Below are positions 59,305-64,000 of a stretch of DNA of 64,000 bases, piece by piece. A program made the translations under genes and the position numbers. Numbering within the stretch: position 1 is the stretch's first letter; every line of letters starts with the position of its first letter. The stretch spans positions 5,248,749 through 5,312,748 of the forward strand of contig NC_050737.1 in assembly GCF_014529535.1 (NCBI RefSeq). The letters are read 5' to 3'. The notes beneath the pieces are model-generated. The model saw only the letters and a list, made by a program, of their open reading frames with translations. It was not told the origin of the DNA and did no database searches. The DNA is from Bradysia coprophila. Its lineage: Eukaryota > Arthropoda > Insecta > Diptera > Sciaridae.

Positions 59305-60098
59305 ATTTTCCGTGTGTAGTATATACATGTAATAGCCTTATTACATGCACCAGCATAGTAAAATACTCTTTCCGGCCGCGATCAAGTTTGCATGCTTTGT
59401 TGTTGAAATGGTTGTAGAGAGATTTCTATGTTAATGGTGTTGTAGTTTCGTCTCATTTCAGTTTTGAGCACAAAAATCGTCATTTGTGACTCATGATGAA
59501 AGCTGAATTTTTCAAACAAAAATTCAATTTTTCATCACACGTAACAAAATGTACTATTAGATGATTCATTTAAGGGTTACGAAATCGAAATCTTTGTCTT
59601 CGTTTGAGTTTTTTTGTATTATTCTGAATTTCAGTATTTTAATTTAACATTTAATTCTACATTTCAATGCAACTATATTTCAATAAGAAAAAATTGTTGG
59701 GAATTAGAATCTAGAATGTGAAATGTTAAAGAAGAAAACTTGCAATGTAAGTAAAGGCAATTCCTAGTAATCTTTATTTTCTACACGACATTCTATACTA
59801 CAGGGTTGAACGTGTAATTTGTAATTGGATGAGTCATAACATAACAAACCTAACTTTTCTCTGCAAGCTGGTCCACAAATATTAAACAATCACATCTATC
59901 GTGATGATTATCGTTTCCGTGATGATGTAATGTAGTTTCAATGCGTAAAATAATCAAAGGTAATATGCTCCCACATCCACTGAAAAAAATATGTCATCTG
60001 GAGCTGGAAGCTTCGTCTAAAAATACACTTTTACGTACGTACTTGCGTATAAAGCAAGGAGGGTCTAGTGTGTAAAGAAATCAACTAAACAACAAAAA
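59305..60098. other. no gene seen
   Basis: AT-rich. A TATAAAG at 60050 precedes the candidate short frame below. Confidence 0.4.
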
Positions 60099-60335
60099 TG
60101 GATGGACCTACATCTTTTGAAAAATTGTGCGAATCGATTTCATAAACATGTAAATCGAGCTTACGATAGAAATAAATTAGAAGACATTCATGCCTTGTTA
60201 AAATTATTCAGCAAACCACTTGACATGGAAAAAAAATTCCCTTCTAGGCTTCAAGGAGCATCCTTTAGTGTTTCTGCACTATCAATTACACCAAGAAATG
60301 GAGAGTCATTGAAAATCATTGAAAGTCCCACATAA
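60099..60335 (+). pseudogene. possible small gene or gene relic
   Basis: Two overlapping frames begin at adjacent ATGs (60098 and 60102). The longer, 77 codons, contains NRAYDRNKLEDIHALLKLFS and GASFSVSALSITPRNGESLK and reads as protein. The first ATG has the better context (CAACAAAAATGG) and its short frame (MDGPTSFEKLCESIS) could join the longer one through a frameshift near 60143. A TATAAAG lies about 50 bp upstream. I do not recognise the family, so this is weak: a short real gene, a decayed copy, or chance. Confidence 0.3.
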
Positions 60336-60586
60336 ACCAGGTTAAGGCATTACACTACACATGGCTAAATATTTACATCGCCCTCACATGGAGGGGCTAA
60401 CATTTGGGATTTAGAAAAATGTCAGGATTTCGCCCATTTCAAGTTAATGCAGGTTAAGACGCTATAATAAATGTTGACATTGTCATGCAAAGCGTCTTAA
60501 CCTTGTCTTAAGAAAATCCTCTGGAAAATCACCTCAAACTTTATGTTAATCTTATAGAAACGGCTAGATTAAGGTGAGCTATGGCT
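60336..60586. other. no gene seen
   Basis: Short spacer before the micro-transposon; no feature supported. Confidence 0.4.
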
Positions 60587-60653
60587 CGAGGAGGTAATCA
60601 CTCTCATATAATCCCATATAATCCTTGTCATAAAATCAGTGATTTACCCCTCG
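60587..60653. mobile_element. 67-bp CGAG micro-transposon, third copy
   Basis: The ends CGAGGAGGTAATCACT and AGTGATTTACCCCTCG pair (13 of 16). A perfect 8-bp duplication, CTATGGCT, flanks it (60579-60586 and 60654-60661). The interior contains two ATATAATCC units. It is one of the smallest transposon-like insertions in the window. No coding capacity. Confidence 0.75.
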
Positions 60654-60661
60654 CTATGGCT

Positions 60662-61542
60662 ATGGTTCTCTTGTTTAGCGTAGTGTGTGATAAAAATATT
60701 CTGCCATAATTTGCATAAGACCCTTAGTGAAAATTTTAAACAAAAGAATTCTTTTCACTAACGGTCTGCAAATTACTGCAGTTTGGAAGTGATAAATTTT
60801 GTATCGGACTTTATACCATACTTTACACAAATGAAGTAACAGATTTTGTTATTTTGTTGTGAGTGATTTTGTCGTTTCGATAAAGATTAAATCATCTCAT
60901 TTTACATTTTCGCTCTGCCGTATTATTCCTTATTTAGGGAGAAATATTCAACTATGGACTGTGAAAAATTGAATCAGCGAATTTTTTTTTGCAATATGCA
61001 ACACTTTGTTTCAATCAATCCTTCATTCGTTCAGATTATTCACTTGAATACCCAATACAGCGTACAACAATTACATTTATATATTTACTCAAATTTTTAA
61101 AAACGTAAAAATATGACAAAAATGTTACCAAGACTCCAATTATTGAAAGTATATAATATTGTGGAATGAGCTGAACAGATAGACAAATAAAAAAATGTGG
61201 TTGCGAATGAAACTCATTTAATGTAGTCCAACAGAACCAACGGCATACAAAATCGTAAACCCATAATCTGACATAGGTGGTCCGTCTCATTCAGAACTTG
61301 TGGCACCAGTTGGAATTTTTCGATTTTCGAAATAAAATATTGAATTGATAGAAATTCAGTTTTCTTTAATTAAAGGAGAAAAATTCTCCACTGACATCCA
61401 AATTTGCAAAAATACTATTTGAGGTAACATCTCGCAGCGCCCATTCTAAGTGACCTTAAAGTGCATAGTAGTTTATATTAAAATATTACTGCTAATAGGT
61501 TTAGAAAAGGTGTTGAGACCACTTTGAGTAAAAAAACTAAAA
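60662..61542. other. no gene seen
   Basis: AT-rich. It includes a GAAGTAACAGATTTT motif of the dispersed ATGAAGTAA type at 60836. The minus-strand frame 61036-61290 has no recognisable domain. Confidence 0.4.
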
Positions 61543-61590
61543 GACGAGGATGGGTTTCGAACCCACACGTGCAGTTATTAGATTTGGACG
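61543..61590 (-). pseudogene. tRNA-Ser 3'-half fragment
   Basis: The minus strand ends in CCTCGTC, preceded by a T arm, GTGGGTTCGAAACCCA, closely matching the T arm and acceptor of the intact tRNA-Ser at 62631-62713. The D arm and 5' acceptor are missing, and the anticodon region is not cloverleaf. It abuts the transposon at 61599. A truncated copy. Confidence 0.5.
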
Positions 61591-61598
61591 GTATAGAG

Positions 61599-61853
61599 CA
61601 GGGCCTATTTTAAGGAATTTAATTTTCAAAAATTTCCAAAATTTCACAAAAATTCTTAAAATTTCCAAATTTTGTTTTCTGTTAGATCTCATTCCGAAGT
61701 AATCAGTTAAGCTCAAAGACATGAAAAACAACTAAAAAAGGCAGTAAAAACAACATTTACGATGCAATCTGTTGTGTTTTTAGATGAAATGACGAAAAGT
61801 GAAGGAAAAATTTGAGAATTTTTGGAAATTTAATTTCTTTAAAATAGGCCCTG
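61599..61853. mobile_element. hAT-like MITE with CAGGGCC ends
   Basis: The ends CAGGGCCTATTTTAAGGAAT and, inverted, CAGGGCCTATTTTAAAGAAA pair. Flanking 8-mers GTATAGAG (61591-61598) and GTACAGGG (61854-61861) match at 6 of 8, suggesting an old 8-bp duplication. CAGGG ends with 8-bp duplications are typical of hAT elements. Noncoding, 255 bp. Confidence 0.6.
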
Positions 61854-61861
61854 GTACAGGG

Positions 61862-62630
61862 CATACGTGGAGAAATCAGATGGTCCATCAATTCTGATGG
61901 TATGAATTCGGAGATCGAAGCACTGGATGGTGAAATTCTTGAAAGACAGTTGAAAGACAATTCGAAATGGACATGAATTGGACGAATGTTGTTATAGGTA
62001 TGTACCAGCTGGTGGCTGATAACGTTGAGCTCCTATTGTATCCTATTCATGAAGCATCTGGAATTGGGGTAACTATGTTTAACATGAAATTGGTTATCAT
62101 ATCAACTATTTAACTTTAATGTTATAGTTAGAACTATAAGATAAGTGCTATACGATCGAATAAGCACAAAATACAATATTAAGCTCGGAGAGGAGAATAA
62201 CCACTGAACTTTCTCGATATTATTTCGAAATTCGAATATGCATTAAGATTAACGAAAGAAAATTCAAAAGTTTTATTAGTTTTATTATTGTGAGGTACAC
62301 AAATCGCATTTCACTGTGATTTTTACTGAAACGTTCTGTCTTGATAAAGCTTGTAAAAAATGGGACATTTATCAATAGAACATTAATTGGCTTGACAAAG
62401 AAAGAGCTTGAATCTGGTGATACATAATCACCGAATAAAATACATTATATTACTAATAAACGTGTTAAGCTGTTTGTTGTAATACAAAACTTATGTGAAA
62501 CCCAGTGAGACCTAGTAATTAATACGTGAAGAAAGAGAGAAAGAGAAATATTGATGAAGATCCAATTCACGTTATTTTACGATTTCTATGAAAAGTCTTA
62601 ATAAGCATTGTACAACATCCAGTGTCATGT
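61862..62630. other. no gene seen
   Basis: AT-rich spacer before tRNA-Ser. No features supported. Confidence 0.4.
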
Positions 62631-62713
62631 GACGAGGTGGCCGAGTGGTCTAAGGCGTTGGACTGCTAATCCAATGTGCTATGCACGCGTGGGTTCGAAT
62701 CCCATCCTCGTCG
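62631..62713 (+). tRNA. tRNA-Ser (GCT)
   Basis: An 83-nt class II cloverleaf. Acceptor GACGAGG / CCTCGTC. D arm GGCC-GAGTGGTCTAA-GGC. Anticodon stem TTGGA/TCCAA encloses CTGCTAA, anticodon GCT, which reads AGC and AGT (Ser). A long variable arm (TGTGCTATGCACG) is typical of Ser. T arm TGGG-TTCGAAT-CCCA. Discriminator G. A T-rich stretch follows. Confidence 0.95.
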
Positions 62714-64000
62714 GTTAAATTTTTTTATTCAATATTTTCGGGAGGAAAATGGTATAATAACTTCCACTATTAACAGTATCAAGTATTGTTGCAATGCCAC
62801 TCGTACATAATAACCACTCGTCATGCGATACAGTGCATGTTGTATCAGCAGCAAATGCGGAAAGATTTAAAAATCACTTTACAGTTGATGGTCTCAGATT
62901 TCACTAAAAAGACCTAACTTCAATCTACGTGTTAGATGAATGTATAAAGCCAGTATCCGTCTTATCATCGAATAAAACGAAAAATATAAACAAACTCTCA
63001 ACAGAATTAATTATTCTTATTATACTCTTATTAGAAATCGTAAAGTTTACAACTCGAATTCACTAATATTTCTCTCTTTCTCCACGTTAGAGACTAGGTC
63101 TCACTACGTTTCATATTGCTTTTTATTAAAACAAGTATATTTACATGACAAAGTCACTTAATGGGTTAGGAAATTTACAATTAATTAATTAATTAATTGC
63201 AAAATTAATCGATATTGTCCTTTGAAGATTTCTCTTCTGAATTAATTTGAAATTTTAATGCATTGTAAACAGTAACACAAAAAAACGCATCTCATTTCCA
63301 CAGCTGGTTAGGTCAGTTTTTTTCCCATTTAAAAATGAAAATATTCTACAGAAGAAAAAAAAATTAGATCTCCAGCGCAAACGTCTTATTCCCACAATTA
63401 TATTGCGAGAACCTCTATATCTACTCTCGTCTTTTCAACTACAACGCATAACATCGTTCTATTCTCAACAATATTCAACCAGTGAAGAAGTAAAATTTCT
63501 TCTGATAATCTTTTTTTTTCTACTTACATTCTGTTTTATCACGTGTATTCGATTGATGCCAAAAAAGTGGGGACAACGAATCATTTTTGCTCCAAGCCAA
63601 ACCCCACTTTTCTGTATAAAAGTTTTTATAACAGAGTCTCGCGTATTCGTGTGTAACATACACTTCGTTTGGAACACACACTCTGGGTATAATATTATAT
63701 GCTCTCTGTTTTCATTTCGCCAAGTCGAATGTCGCCGATTCGAAATATTATCGTTTAGTTGTACGTCAACATCCGGCTCGCAAACAAGTTCAGATTGCAT
63801 AAATTTGAATTATTAAATCGCCACGAGGTCGCAGCACGAAATGATTATTACTTTCGTATAGAAAGAATTTTTTTTGATGTCGTTTTCGTTATTTATTTTA
63901 TTTTATTTTTTGATTTAAAATAAAAAAAAGAGGAAAAAATTCTTAAAATTTTTTTTATATTGGTGTACATAACGAAAAAAAAACTGATTATATAGATAAT
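62714..64000. other. intergenic to window end
   Basis: AT-rich. A TATAAAA at about 63616 and a slightly GC-richer stretch (63720-63790) could be promoter or 5' sequence of a gene beyond the window, but no start or domain was found. Includes an AATT run at 63181-63197. Overlapping open frames on both strands at 63403-63816 are not called. Confidence 0.35.

Noticed and set aside
63403..63816. Opposing 137- and 111-codon frames at the window end
   Set aside because: They overlap on both strands, are Phe/Ser/Ile-rich in line with base composition, and have no domain.

Overview
The window is AT-rich animal DNA from an insect, most likely a lower dipteran such as a fungus gnat. That reading rests on a tau gene with fly-type repeats, a Rho-family GTPase with the residues typical of fly Mtl, an insect odorant-binding protein, small genes in large introns, and many short foldback transposons. 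The species call is inference; no search was run.

Layout. 1-12 kb has no gene I can support, but it holds a cluster of foldback elements with TTAA target sites (6.0-7.6 kb) and a multiply interrupted relative at 10.7-11.4 kb. 12.1-24.4 kb is the plus-strand tau gene: a 5-codon first exon, a 1.5-kb Pro/Gln-rich exon, linker exons, three exons carrying five microtubule-binding repeats, and a terminal exon. Other possible tau 3' ends lie at 22.0 and 30.2 kb. 32.8-33.7 kb has two minus-strand relics: a possible terminal exon and the C-terminal end of a non-LTR reverse transcriptase. 39.3-42.0 kb is the complete six-exon minus-strand Mtl gene. 43.4 kb has a second, tiny retrotransposon relic. 46.6-47.2 kb is a two-exon odorant-binding protein gene of the Minus-C type with its own TATA box. 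50.8-51.6 kb is a MATH-plus-RING gene broken by two frameshifts. Two tRNA genes follow, Thr(CGT) at 54.6 kb and Ser(GCT) at 62.6 kb.

The intact genes do not form one pathway. Tau (microtubule binding) and Mtl (actin and axon-guidance signalling) both act in neuronal cytoskeleton, but nothing in the sequence links them. The OBP is an independent secreted protein.

The most unusual content is mobile. (1) Micro-transposons of 67-141 bp start CGAGG and are flanked by 8-bp target-site duplications, two of them perfect; the largest is almost entirely a tandem ATTTAATCC minisatellite, and a paralogous empty site exists inside this window. (2) TTAA-flanked foldback elements share one subterminal core but have unrelated middles, and they nest and abut. 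(3) Several other hairpin or inverted-repeat families recur.
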